DNA of 43,724 bases, taken from assembly GCA_949300515.1 (NCBI GenBank), contig CASGEP010000013.1, positions 1-43,724 of the forward strand, read 5' to 3'. The notes beneath the pieces are model-generated. The model was not told the origin of the DNA. It worked only from the letters and a program-made list of their open reading frames with translations, and searched no databases. This document shows positions 7,816-16,171 of this stretch, in pieces (the first letter of the stretch is position 1; each line of letters begins with the position of its first letter). The translations under genes were made by a program, and so were the position numbers. The DNA is from an uncultured bacterium. Lineage in GTDB: Bacteria > Cyanobacteriota > Vampirovibrionia > Gastranaerophilales > Gastranaerophilaceae.

Positions 7816-8334
7816 ATGAAAGAACACTTCAATAAAAAAGAAATAATCGAGAAACTGACACCCGTGGTTGAAAATACCGCAATGCGATATAACCTTATAC
7901 CGCTTGAGGTTTCTCTTGAAAAAGAAAACGGACACTGGTTTTTAAGGATTTTTATATACAGGGCGGACAGGGGCGTTTCTCATCAGGACTGTGAAAACGT
8001 TACGCGCTCTCTGGGTGATTTATTGGACGAGCTTATACCCTTTAAATACTATCTTGAAGTGTCATCTCCGGGGCTTGACAGAAAGCTGAAAAGCGCCAGA
8101 GAGTATATGATTTTTAAAGGTTTTGACGTAATTGTAAAAGTAAAAAATATGCTTGACGGCATTGAAACAAAAACAGTTAAAGCAATTTTAAAAGACTACA
8201 TTGAAAACAAAGCTGTTGTAATAGAAGCAAAGGAAAATAACCTTGAATATCAGGTCGGGCTTGAAAATATCTTTAGTGTAAGACTTGATGAAGATGAATT
8301 GATTAATAAAAATAAAGGAGAAAATAATGATTAA
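7816..8334 (+). CDS. rimP: Ribosome maturation factor RimP
   Basis: RimP assists late assembly of the 30S subunit. The N-terminal domain (PLEVSLEKENGHWFLRIFI) and the central block ending in LEVSSPGLDRKL are characteristic, followed by a small SH3-like C-terminal domain. The length (172 aa) is slightly above the usual 150-160 because of a lysine/asparagine-rich tail. ATAAGGGG lies upstream of the ATG. It overlaps nusA by 8 nt, the normal rimP-nusA coupling. Confidence 0.95.
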   Translation: MKEHFNKKEIIEKLTPVVENTAMRYNLIPLEVSLEKENGHWFLRIFIYRADRGVSHQDCENVTRSLGDLLDELIPFKYYLEVSSPGLDRKLKSAREYMIFKGFDVIVKVKNMLDGIETKTVKAILKDYIENKAVVIEAKENNLEYQVGLENIFSVRLDEDELINKNKGENND

Positions 8335-9619
8335 AATCGGAACGGCGCTTTTTGAAGCGGCAGAGCAGCTTGAACGTGAAAAAGGCATTTCAAAGGACGT
8401 TTTGGTCAGTTCGCTTTGCGATGCTCTTGTGGCTGCATACAAAAAACATATAAGAGATAAAGATGCGGAAAACGTTGAGGCAATTTTAGACGAAACAACG
8501 GGTGAAATCGGCGTATTTAGAACAAAAGTCGTAGTGAGCGAAGTTGAAAACGAAGATTTGGAGATATCTTTAGAAGATGCAAAAGAAATCGACGAAGAAG
8601 TTGAGCTTGATGATGAAGTTAAAATCGAGGTAACTCCCGAAAACTTCGGAAGGATTGCCGCACAGAGTGCAAAACAAGTTATAACGCAAAGAATAAGAGA
8701 AGCCGAGAGAAAACTTGTACTGGATGAATTTTTATCCAAAAAAGGCACCCTTATAACAGGTATAATCCAGCGTAAAGACGACAGAAACGTAATTGTAAAT
8801 ATAGGCAAAACGGATGCTATTATGCCGTCGCGCGAGCAAATCCCCGGAGAATACTACAAACCCGGAAACAGAATAAGAGTATTTGTATTGGATGTAAAAG
8901 AAACTTCCCGCCTGCCTCAGGTTATTGTTTCTCAGGCACACCCCGAAATTGTAAGAGAGCTTTTTGAGCTTGAAGTGCCTGAAATTGAGGACGGAATTGT
9001 AGAAATTAAATCAATCGCGCGTGAAGCAGGATTTAGGACAAAACTTGCCGTTTGGTCCAATGACCCCTCGGTTGACTCCGTCGGCGCCTGCATAGGACCC
9101 AGAGGCTCCAGAATTCAAACAATTGTCGGCGAATTGAAAAACGAAAAAATCGACATTGTAAGATATTCTCAAGATCCCGTAGAATACATTGTTAACGCTC
9201 TTTCTCCCGCGCGTATAATATCTGTTGATATTCTTGCGGATGATGAGAACAGAAAAGAAGTTTTTGTCATCGTTCCTGATGACCAACTCTCGCTTGCAAT
9301 AGGCAGAGAAGGTCAAAACGTAAGACTCGCGCACCGCTTGACAGGATGGAAAATTGATATTAAATCCGAAACTCAGGCGCGTGCTATGGAGGATGAGCGC
9401 GAGAAACAAATGCTTGAAGAAATGAAAGCCCAACAGGAAGAACAAAAAGCTGACGAAGATGAGGTTAGTGGAACGACCGACGAAGCCGTAAATGATGCAG
9501 TAGGCGAAGCAGCTGATGAAACGGTTGATGAAACCGCAGAAGAACTTCAACAGGTTGATACCGAGGAAAACGGCACTCAGGAGGAACAAAACGAGCAAGT
9601 TGAAGTAGAAAATGCTTAG
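8327..9619 (+). CDS. nusA: Transcription termination/antitermination protein NusA
   Basis: NusA binds RNA polymerase and nascent RNA, promoting pausing and modulating termination. The order is an N-terminal polymerase-binding domain (1-130), S1 domain (about 139-200), KH1 with GPRGSR near 255 and KH2 with GREGQN near 327. Residues from about 348 to 430 form a low-complexity tail very rich in Glu, Asp and Gln, with no extra acidic-repeat domain of the E. coli type recognisable. SD AAGGAG precedes ATG 8327. infB, the usual next gene, is absent; a formyltransferase gene overlaps its end by 8 nt. Confidence 0.97.
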   Translation: MIKIGTALFEAAEQLEREKGISKDVLVSSLCDALVAAYKKHIRDKDAENVEAILDETTGEIGVFRTKVVVSEVENEDLEISLEDAKEIDEEVELDDEVKIEVTPENFGRIAAQSAKQVITQRIREAERKLVLDEFLSKKGTLITGIIQRKDDRNVIVNIGKTDAIMPSREQIPGEYYKPGNRIRVFVLDVKETSRLPQVIVSQAHPEIVRELFELEVPEIEDGIVEIKSIAREAGFRTKLAVWSNDPSVDSVGACIGPRGSRIQTIVGELKNEKIDIVRYSQDPVEYIVNALSPARIISVDILADDENRKEVFVIVPDDQLSLAIGREGQNVRLAHRLTGWKIDIKSETQARAMEDEREKQMLEEMKAQQEEQKADEDEVSGTTDEAVNDAVGEAADETVDETAEELQQVDTEENGTQEEQNEQVEVENA

Positions 9620-10487
9620 AGTTCTTGTTATCGGATATGATAAAATGCTAAACGCCTTAATCTCGGGCAGTGTTTATGCCGGACACAGGGTTGTCGGCGC
9701 AATGAGAATTGACAGGGTAAATTATTCAAAATTTACCCTGTTTTTAAAAGACATTTTTGCTCCGAGCCACGATTTGGCAATCATAAAAGCATTCGGGGCA
9801 CGGGATATAAGGGCTAAATCCGTTAATTCAAACGAGTTTAAAAAAGAGTTCGAAAAATTAAAGCCGGATGTTATCCTTGTCGGTTCATGGGGAGAGAAGA
9901 TTTCCCCCGAAATATTCAACCTCCCGAAACTTGGAACAATTAACTGTCATCCGTCGCTTTTACCCCGTCATCGCGGCGCTAACCCTTACTTTTGGACGAT
10001 TTTTGCGGGAGAAGATTTAAGCGGGGTGTCTTTTCATTATGTGGATGAAAAGTTTGACTGCGGGGATATTCTTTTGCAGGAAGCCGTTATGATTGACCCC
10101 GATATGGACGCGGGAGAGCTTCGCGACAGGTGTTCAAAGTTTGCACAGGGTCTTGTGGGCGAGCTTTTAAACAAACTGGAGAAGGGTGAAATTACACCGC
10201 AAAAGCAAGATGAGAGCCGCTCTACATATGAATTTCAAATTCAGGAAAAAGATACGATTGTCGATATGACAAGAACAAAAAGAGAAATTCACAACCACAT
10301 AAGGGCGCTAAGACCTTGGTATATGCCGTCTTTCAGATTTGCTTCAAGAAGAATTTACTTTAAAAAATATAAATTTTTGGCATTGAGTGAAAAATATCGG
10401 GACAGAAAAATCGGCTCCATTGTCTTTGAAAACAGAAAGACAGCAATTGTGAGGGCTAAAGACTGTCTTGTTGAAATTTTTAAGTGA
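9612..10487 (+). CDS. Formyltransferase family protein (methionyl-tRNA formyltransferase-like)
   Basis: These enzymes move a formyl group from 10-formyl-tetrahydrofolate to an amine. The catalytic Asn-His pair is in INCHPSLLPRHRGANPYF (about residues 113-130), and the conserved Asp is in FDCGDI. A C-terminal part with EIHNHIRALRPW resembles the Fmt/ArnA C-terminal domain. The N-terminus (MLRVLVIGYDKMLNALI) does not match the normal Fmt start, and 291 aa is below the usual 310-315. It may be the cell's Fmt or a sugar N-formyltransferase. Its place behind nusA, with translational overlap, favours a translation role. It overlaps metF tail to tail by 8 nt. Confidence 0.75.
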   Translation: MLRVLVIGYDKMLNALISGSVYAGHRVVGAMRIDRVNYSKFTLFLKDIFAPSHDLAIIKAFGARDIRAKSVNSNEFKKEFEKLKPDVILVGSWGEKISPEIFNLPKLGTINCHPSLLPRHRGANPYFWTIFAGEDLSGVSFHYVDEKFDCGDILLQEAVMIDPDMDAGELRDRCSKFAQGLVGELLNKLEKGEITPQKQDESRSTYEFQIQEKDTIVDMTRTKREIHNHIRALRPWYMPSFRFASRRIYFKKYKFLALSEKYRDRKIGSIVFENRKTAIVRAKDCLVEIFK

Positions 10488-11343
10488 TATTTTTTATAAC
10501 CTCGGTTGAGCTTTTTGCCTTGTTCAGCGTGTAGAAATGTATACCGTAAGCGCCAAATTCCAGCAGTTTTTGAGCTTGTTTTGAGGCAAATTCAATTCCC
10601 GCTTTTATAGTGTCCTCTTTTGAGTTTTCATATTTTTCAAAGTATTCAAAAACTCCTCTTTCTATTTTTGTACCCGAAAGCTCCACGATTTTTTTCAGCT
10701 GTTTAAAGCTTGCGATGGGCATAATGCCGGGAATTATCGGGATTTCAATTCCTGCCGTGCCGCACTTGTCAAAAAATTTATAAAAATTTTCGTTGTCAAA
10801 AAATACCTGCGTATAGGCAACTTTTGCGCCGTGGCACTGTTTTTTATAAAGTACGTTAATGTCATCTTCAAGAGTCTTTGCCTCCGGGTGTTTTTCGGGA
10901 TATGCCGCAACCGCAAACTCAAGTTCGCTGTGCTTTCTTAAATACTCGATAAGTTCGAGCGCGCTTTTAAAATCGCTGTAGCAAACATCTATATCCTGCG
11001 GCTCATCCCCTCTGAGGGCTAAAATGTTTGTTATTCCGAGTTCTTCAATTTCGCTGATGTAGTTTTCAATGTATTCCCTGCTTGAGCACACGCATGTAAA
11101 ATGCGGCATTACCGGCTGTTTCAGGTGATTTTTAAGCTCTTTTACAATTTCAAGCGACGTGTTTTTGTTTGAGCCTCCTGCGCCGTACGTTACAGAGATG
11201 AGCGCGGGTTTTTGTTTGTTCATTTCGGCAAGTTCCAAAAACAGGTTTTCGACCTTTTTTTCTATATTTTCACCCCTGGGTGGGAAAACTTCAAAAGAAA
11301 ATACCGGAGTTTTCTTATTTTTGTATATTTCACTTAGTTTCAT
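10480..11343 (-). CDS. metF: 5,10-methylenetetrahydrofolate reductase
   Basis: MetF reduces 5,10-methylene- to 5-methyl-tetrahydrofolate with FAD, supplying the methyl group of methionine. FSFEVFPPRG contains the catalytic Glu (E18), and the conserved ISVTYGAGGS and LALRGDEP blocks are intact. At 287 aa it is the standard bacterial catalytic domain without a regulatory extension. It is the last gene of mlaE-mlaF-mlaD-lpxK-metF, starting 14 nt inside lpxK. Its stop overlaps that of the convergent formyltransferase gene, another folate enzyme, so no spacer is left for a terminator. Confidence 0.96.
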   Translation of the reverse strand: MKLSEIYKNKKTPVFSFEVFPPRGENIEKKVENLFLELAEMNKQKPALISVTYGAGGSNKNTSLEIVKELKNHLKQPVMPHFTCVCSSREYIENYISEIEELGITNILALRGDEPQDIDVCYSDFKSALELIEYLRKHSELEFAVAAYPEKHPEAKTLEDDINVLYKKQCHGAKVAYTQVFFDNENFYKFFDKCGTAGIEIPIIPGIMPIASFKQLKKIVELSGTKIERGVFEYFEKYENSKEDTIKAGIEFASKQAQKLLEFGAYGIHFYTLNKAKSSTEVIKNIT

Positions 11344-12442
11344 TTGCTACCCCTCTTTTAATCGCACCAAACAGACCGCCGCCGCCAAAGTCCGCACGCA
11401 GATACATGGCTAAAAAGCTTATTCCGTGCGTATTTTTGATGTATTGTTTTATTTTTGTTTCATCCTTTTGTGTGGTAATGACCGTATCAACATCAAGCTC
11501 GCGCGCTTTTTTTATTATTAATTCAATGTCTTTTTGACTGTAGGAGTAATGGTCGCAAAAAGTTATCGTATCCGTCAGATTAAACGAGTTTGCAATATAG
11601 TCGTAAAATTGCTGAGGCTGACCTATTGCGCAAAATGCAATTGCTTTTTTGTTTTGCGAAGGGTGCACCTCGAGATTATTTTTAATGTCGTAAAAGCCGC
11701 CCTGCAAAAAGCTGCACACGGCTGTTTTATCTGTTTTTATTTTTTTTGAAATTTCTTTTACATTTTCTGAAATATCTCTGTCATTTTTGTTTGAAATAAC
11801 GACAAAATCCGCTCTTTTAATCTCGCCAAGCGGCTCTCTCAGTGCACCAAGCGGGAGCAGAAAACCGTTTGAAAACTGTTTTTTTGAATCTACAACAAGG
11901 ATGGTGAAATCTTTTTTAATTTTTCTGTTTGAAAAACCGTCGTCTAAAACCACAACTTCGCAGCCGTAGTTCTTATATGCAAGCTCTGCGGCTTTTTGCC
12001 TGTTTCTTGAGGTTAGCACTATGCAGTTTTTTGTATTTTGTGCACACAAAAGCGCCTCATCCCCGCAGAGTGCGCCGTCGCTGTAATGTGTTTTTGAATA
12101 ATCTTTTATGATATTTACATTTTTATTGTCTAATTTTGCACCGTATCCGCGCGATATTATTGCGGTTTTTTTCTTAAGGGTGTTTGCACAGTAATTTGCA
12201 ATTTCGCACACAATGGGGGTTTTGCCCACTCCGCCCGTCGTCAGGTTGCCTGTGCATATGACATAGGGCTTAACTTTTTTTTCTTTTAATATTTTTATTT
12301 TATAGAGAAAATTTTTTGTGTTGATTGCAGCCGCATAAAACAGGCTCAAAATAAAAAGCGGCAAAAACAACAGCAAATTGAGCCAAAGCGGGGGCTTTTT
12401 CGTGTAATGATATTTGCTGATAAGTACTTTTAGATTTTCCAT
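11330..12442 (-). CDS. lpxK: Tetraacyldisaccharide 4'-kinase
   Basis: LpxK phosphorylates the 4' position of the lipid A disaccharide at the inner membrane. An N-terminal membrane helix (about 20-40) precedes the P-loop GNLTTGGVGKTP (65-76). The family blocks IISRGYGAK, VVVLDDGFSNRKI and LLPLGALREPL follow. Its length (370 aa) is slightly above average. It starts 3 nt after mlaD and overlaps metF. Its presence implies that the cell makes lipid A; the link to the Mla genes makes an outer-membrane lipid operon. Confidence 0.95.
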   Translation of the reverse strand: MENLKVLISKYHYTKKPPLWLNLLLFLPLFILSLFYAAAINTKNFLYKIKILKEKKVKPYVICTGNLTTGGVGKTPIVCEIANYCANTLKKKTAIISRGYGAKLDNKNVNIIKDYSKTHYSDGALCGDEALLCAQNTKNCIVLTSRNRQKAAELAYKNYGCEVVVLDDGFSNRKIKKDFTILVVDSKKQFSNGFLLPLGALREPLGEIKRADFVVISNKNDRDISENVKEISKKIKTDKTAVCSFLQGGFYDIKNNLEVHPSQNKKAIAFCAIGQPQQFYDYIANSFNLTDTITFCDHYSYSQKDIELIIKKARELDVDTVITTQKDETKIKQYIKNTHGISFLAMYLRADFGGGGLFGAIKRGVANETK

Positions 12443-12445
12443 GCC

Positions 12446-13807
12446 TTAAAACATAAGCCTAAAGAGGAGGAACCTCTTGTTCAGCTTTTCCGAAAATTGC
12501 CTTAAATTCCTTGATGTAACAACAGTATCTGATATAATGCTATCTACGCTTGCTTTCTGGCAAGGGTCGAGATTATTTAAGTTGTTGAGAGTTTTGTTTA
12601 TATTGGCAGAGATTTTATTGATATTTGACACAGTTCCCGAGATATCTTTTTTGAGTTTGTCATCCTGTGTAAATTCGTTCATATAAGAAGATATGTCGGC
12701 AAGGTTTTTTGAGATTTCATTTAAGTTAGTGATGATTTCTTTTGTCTTTTTATCTTCAAGCAGCTTGTTAACGTTGTCGGAAAGTTCTCCCACGGATTTT
12801 GTCGTTTTTGTAATCGAGTTTTTCAAGTCGTCATCCGTTGCGATTTCGTTCAGGCTGTCCGTCAGGACAATGAGTTTTGAGATAAGTTTGTTAGACTGAG
12901 AAAGCACATCCTCAAGTTCGTCTTTTGAGGAGTCTATGAGTATTTGCGCTTTATCAAGCGTTGTTGTGGCGCTTAGAGTCAATTCGTTGATGTTTTTAAT
13001 ACTTTCTCTCAGCTCTCCCACCATTTCGTCCGATAAAATTTCGGATATTTTTTCGTTTGTTTCGTTGAGCGATTTTGAAGCTTTGTAGTTTATCTCCATA
13101 AAGTCGCTTATTCTCATCGGCTCAATCACCGTATATTTTAAATTTTTGTCGGGCGCATAGAGTTTTTCACCGTCCAGTGTGTAGAAAATCAGTTCGTTGT
13201 TAACAATTTTTGCGCTGAGGGCATCATTATCAAGTACAAGCCCCGGCATGGTTATTGTGTATTTAATTCTGAGAGTGTTTTTTGTTTGGATTTTGCTTTT
13301 TAAATCAAAGGGTATCTGGCTTGTGGGCAAGACCATACATTCTTCAACATGACCTATTTTATGAAGTTCGTCGGAAAGCTCCATAAAAATATTCTGACCT
13401 TTTTTGATAGCCGTTGTATTTTTAATTGTTTCAACAAAAACAGTCTGCACCTCTGGAGGGGTTATCTCAAGGAACTGTTCTCCGATGAGCCCTGATTGTT
13501 GTATTGAAATCTTTGAAGCAGGCGGAATTTCAACCCCTTTTTCGGTAATTACAAAGCGAAGCTTTATGTGGCTGTCTTTGCCGTTGATTACAGGGGTAAT
13601 TTCTTCTACCTGACCTATTCTTAAGCCCATCATCTGTACGCCCGAACCCGCGCGCATGCCGTTTATGTCTTTAAATACGACATCTATTCTCTCACCCGAG
13701 GACAGGCTCCTGCCTTTTATCCACAAAACGGTGAATATGAGAATAAAAATGGCACTCAGTGTCAATATTCCTACTTTTAGCGATGATGATGTTTTTTTAG
13801 GTTCCAT
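12446..13807 (-). CDS. mlaD: MCE-domain lipid-transport protein MlaD
   Basis: MlaD-type proteins are anchored in the inner membrane and form hexameric rings that bind phospholipid for transfer across the periplasm. One N-terminal membrane helix (about residues 10-29) is followed by an MCE domain (VVFKDINGMRAGSGVQMMG through SGLIGEQFLEITPP). A long helical region with regular SxNxL patterns (about 220-445) could form a coiled tube. The length (453 aa) resembles cyanobacterial/plant TGD2-like or long MCE proteins more than E. coli MlaD (183 aa). It lies between mlaF and lpxK with short spacers. Confidence 0.9.
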   Translation of the reverse strand: MEPKKTSSSLKVGILTLSAIFILIFTVLWIKGRSLSSGERIDVVFKDINGMRAGSGVQMMGLRIGQVEEITPVINGKDSHIKLRFVITEKGVEIPPASKISIQQSGLIGEQFLEITPPEVQTVFVETIKNTTAIKKGQNIFMELSDELHKIGHVEECMVLPTSQIPFDLKSKIQTKNTLRIKYTITMPGLVLDNDALSAKIVNNELIFYTLDGEKLYAPDKNLKYTVIEPMRISDFMEINYKASKSLNETNEKISEILSDEMVGELRESIKNINELTLSATTTLDKAQILIDSSKDELEDVLSQSNKLISKLIVLTDSLNEIATDDDLKNSITKTTKSVGELSDNVNKLLEDKKTKEIITNLNEISKNLADISSYMNEFTQDDKLKKDISGTVSNINKISANINKTLNNLNNLDPCQKASVDSIISDTVVTSRNLRQFSEKLNKRFLLFRLMF

Positions 13808-13835
13808 AATACTTTCCTATTATACATTAAAAATG

Positions 13836-14564
13836 TTAAAGTGTCTTAATTTTCATAGGTCCTTTTATAGAGGCGCTGACAAATTGGCGGGTATAAGGAT
13901 TTGCACCCTCTAAAAGTTCTTTTGTCGAGCCTTTGTAGACTATTTCTCCCTCATAGAGCATAATAGCTTTGTCTGTTGCGCGTTTAATCGTTGAGAGCTG
14001 GTGAGTGACAACAAGACAGCTCGCATTCAGCTCTTTTTTAAGCTCTACAATATAATTTTCTATAAGAGTGGAGGAAACAGGGTCCAGTCCTGCCGTCGGC
14101 TCGTCATAGAGAATAATTTTCGGGTTTGTGACAATTGCACGCGCAAATCCGACGCGTTTTTGCATACCGCCTGAAAGCTCGGAGGGATACCTGTTTTCAA
14201 TACCTTCAAGTCCGACTATTTTAAGCTTTTGCGCAACGATTTCTTTTAATTCTTCGCGACTGTATTTGTTTCTAAACTCTTTCCTCTGGGTCAGGGGAAA
14301 AGCGATGTTGTCAAAAACCGTCAGAAAATCAAAAAGCGCGCTGTATTGAAAAGTCATTGCAATGTCGGCATCTTTGGGGCTTGTTATGATTTCGCCCGAG
14401 TTGGGATATAAAAGTCCGCAGATGATTTTTAAAAGAGTACTTTTGCCGCTTCCTGAAAAGCCTACTACTCCGAGCGTTTCGCCATCTTCGACTCTAAAGC
14501 TTATATTGTTTAAAACTTTTTTGCCGCTGAATTCTTTTGTTAAATTTTTTACTTCTATACCCAT
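13836..14564 (-). CDS. mlaF: ABC transporter ATPase of the Mla lipid-transport system
   Basis: It powers phospholipid movement together with the MlaE permease and MlaD. The Walker A (GFSGSGKST), the Q-loop region (MTFQYSALFD), the ABC signature (LSGGMQKRVGFARAI), Walker B (IILYDEPTAG) and the switch His (VVTHQ) are all intact. The start was set at ATG 14564, which has AAGG about 8 nt upstream and fits the family's N-terminus (MGIEVKNLTKEF). The frame is open further, into the permease gene, with a Cys-rich stretch that is not conserved. The spacer to mlaE is 8 nt. Confidence 0.95.
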   Translation of the reverse strand: MGIEVKNLTKEFSGKKVLNNISFRVEDGETLGVVGFSGSGKSTLLKIICGLLYPNSGEIITSPKDADIAMTFQYSALFDFLTVFDNIAFPLTQRKEFRNKYSREELKEIVAQKLKIVGLEGIENRYPSELSGGMQKRVGFARAIVTNPKIILYDEPTAGLDPVSSTLIENYIVELKKELNASCLVVTHQLSTIKRATDKAIMLYEGEIVYKGSTKELLEGANPYTRQFVSASIKGPMKIKTL

Positions 14565-14572
14565 TTTAGACC

Positions 14573-15370
14573 TTATAAATAAAATACCGATGCAAAAATG
14601 TAGTCCCAGACCGCAATTGCCACAAACGACCACACTACGGCTCTTGTTGTTGATGTACCGACCTCAAGCGCGCCGCCGCGGGTCGAGTAGCCGCAAGAGC
14701 AGCTTATAAGAGCAATTGTACCCCCAAAAAAGGAGGATTTTAACAGTGCTACAAAAATATCTTTTATAAACAGCCCATGCCACATGGAGCTTATAAAATT
14801 CAAATAGGTGATTTCGGCGGTTAAGTTTGAAATTATCGCCGCGCACAAAAGCCCGCAAAATGTTGACACAATGACCACAAAAGGCATCATTACAACGCCG
14901 GATAAGAACCTTGGTACAATAAGATATTCAATAGGGTCTACTTTTAAAACCCTCATGGCGCTTATTTGTTCAGTTACCGCCATAGAGGCTATTTCTGAGG
15001 CATAGGACGAGCCTATCATAGAAATTATCGCAAAGCCTGACATAATGGCTGAGAGTTCGCGCACCATAACAAGTGCGGATAATGAACCGACGTAGTTTCC
15101 CGCCCCTTGCTTTGCAAGCTCCGGCGCTATTTGCATGGCAATGATGATTGATGTCATTGCAACGATTGTAAGAGTTATAGGCAGCGAGTCTACTGAAAAC
15201 CTTGCACATTGTTCAATTAGCGCTTTTTTGTCAACCTTCAGGGTTGTTAATGTTTTTGCTACACACAAAAAATCCTTACCTATGTTGCCAAGGGTAATTA
15301 AAAAATCGTTTATCTCTGTCCACAGCAGGTTTATTGTGCGATAGAGCAGTGTTTTTTTAACGTTAATCAT
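14573..15370 (-). CDS. mlaE: ABC transporter permease of the Mla lipid-transport system
   Basis: MlaE is the inner-membrane permease of the phospholipid transporter. An amphipathic N-terminal helix is followed by five or so membrane segments. The family block LVMVRELSAIMSGF and the EIASMAVTEQISAMRVLKVDP coupling region are clear. At 265 aa it has normal length. It is the first gene of the five-gene unit mlaE-mlaF-mlaD-lpxK-metF. Upstream, a TATAAT lies only 9 nt from the ATG with no SD, so the mRNA may have almost no leader. Confidence 0.95.
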   Translation of the reverse strand: MINVKKTLLYRTINLLWTEINDFLITLGNIGKDFLCVAKTLTTLKVDKKALIEQCARFSVDSLPITLTIVAMTSIIIAMQIAPELAKQGAGNYVGSLSALVMVRELSAIMSGFAIISMIGSSYASEIASMAVTEQISAMRVLKVDPIEYLIVPRFLSGVVMMPFVVIVSTFCGLLCAAIISNLTAEITYLNFISSMWHGLFIKDIFVALLKSSFFGGTIALISCSCGYSTRGGALEVGTSTTRAVVWSFVAIAVWDYIFASVFYL

Positions 15371-15379
15371 TATGTATAT

Positions 15380-15385
15380 ATTATA
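15380..15385 (-). promoter_or_regulatory. Candidate -10 box of the mlaE operon
   Basis: Read on the minus strand, TATAAT lies 9 nt before the mlaE ATG with only AT-rich sequence between. A start 6-8 nt downstream would leave a leader of 1-3 nt. No -35 match is evident. Confidence 0.45.
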
Positions 15386-15418
15386 TTAAGCAAATTATTT
15401 TTGCAAAAGAATATACTA

Positions 15419-15447
15419 AAAAACCCTGCTTTTATAGCAGGGTTTTT
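15419..15447 (-). terminator. Terminator after the 15484 gene, active in either direction
   Basis: CCCTGC at 15424-15429 pairs with GCAGGG at 15437-15442 around a 7-nt AT loop. A-tract and T-tract flanks extend the stem and give a U-run on either strand. It lies 35 nt past the stop of the small protein gene on the minus strand and upstream of the mlaE promoter. Confidence 0.85.
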
Positions 15448-15483
15448 ATAAAAATTGCAAGTTTTTGTGCTTATTTGACAATT

Positions 15484-15984
15484 CTATACATTTGCAGCTG
15501 CTTCGCCGAGGTTTTCTACTGTTTTACCAGCTTCTTTTGCGGCTTCACCTGCTTCTTTTGTAGCTTCTTCGGCTTTTTTAGCAAGTTTTTCAGTTAAAGT
15601 TTTAATTTTTTCGCCAACTTTATCGATTTTTGCTTTTACGCCTTTAGCAGCATCTTCGCTAAGTGCTTCATATGTACCGTCTTTTAATTTTTTACCGTTA
15701 TCAAGTAAGTCTTGAAGTTTTGCTTGAACTTTTTCTAAATAATTTTTGCGACCTTCGCCTGCAAAAGTTTTGAAACCTTCTTTTACTTTTGTAAAGAATT
15801 TAGCGCCGTCATCAGTAACTAATTTGCCGCGGCTTGCTGCAACGGCTGTAGCACCAACTGCTGCTGCAGCTACAGCTGCGCCTGCACCTATCGCTGCTGC
15901 TGTCTTTTTGTCAATTGTTTTCTTGTCTTCCGTACCACGAAAAGCTTGTACGTTAGAGAAAGAATTGATACCGTTAACTTGCAT
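15484..15984 (-). CDS. Small membrane-anchored Ala/Lys-rich protein, paralogue of the 16172 gene product
   Basis: The 166-residue product has a short N-terminus (MQVNGINSF, AFRG), then a glycine/alanine hydrophobic segment of about 22 residues ending in RGK, and then a long, charged, mostly helical domain ending in an alanine/glutamate/lysine stretch. I recognise no known family. The order NGI, AF(R/Q)G, hydrophobic segment, RGK, TDD-AK, FKT and GRK-Y is shared with the next gene. The start was put at ATG 15984, where AAAGGGA precedes; an upstream in-frame start at 16014 is less likely. It has its own extended -10 promoter and a strong terminator, suggesting good expression. Confidence 0.75.
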   Translation of the reverse strand: MQVNGINSFSNVQAFRGTEDKKTIDKKTAAAIGAGAAVAAAAVGATAVAASRGKLVTDDGAKFFTKVKEGFKTFAGEGRKNYLEKVQAKLQDLLDNGKKLKDGTYEALSEDAAKGVKAKIDKVGEKIKTLTEKLAKKAEEATKEAGEAAKEAGKTVENLGEAAANV

Positions 15985-16122
15985 AATATTTTCCCTTTCT
16001 AAATTAATTGTCAACTTATTTTCTGCCTTTAAAAATCATGTGAATATTATTTATTGCTATCATGATTTAAAAATGGATGTATTTTGTTACATTTGTTTAC
16101 ACATATAACCTAACTCGCATTT

Positions 16123-16131
16123 ATTATAGCA
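16123..16131 (-). promoter_or_regulatory. Extended -10 promoter of the 15484 gene
   Basis: On the minus strand TGCTATAAT gives a perfect -10 with the extended TG. It begins directly after the T-tract of the preceding gene's terminator. The transcript would start near 16116 and carry a leader of about 130 nt. Confidence 0.65.
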
Positions 16132-16132
16132 T

Positions 16133-16170
16133 AAAAAAATCCCCCAAGGAAGTATTTGGGGGATTTTATT
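16133..16170 (-). terminator. Terminator after the 16172 gene
   Basis: CCCCCAA at 16141-16147 pairs with TTGGGGG at 16156-16162 around an 8-nt loop. A-rich and T-rich flanks add pairs and a U-run on the minus strand. It starts right at the stop codon of the gene. Confidence 0.88.
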
Positions 16171-16171
16171 T

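Noticed and set aside
8188-8808. 206-codon minus-strand frame, very Ser-rich, opposite rimP/nusA
   Set aside because: It is a shadow of Glu/Lys/Asp-rich nusA codons; no signals.
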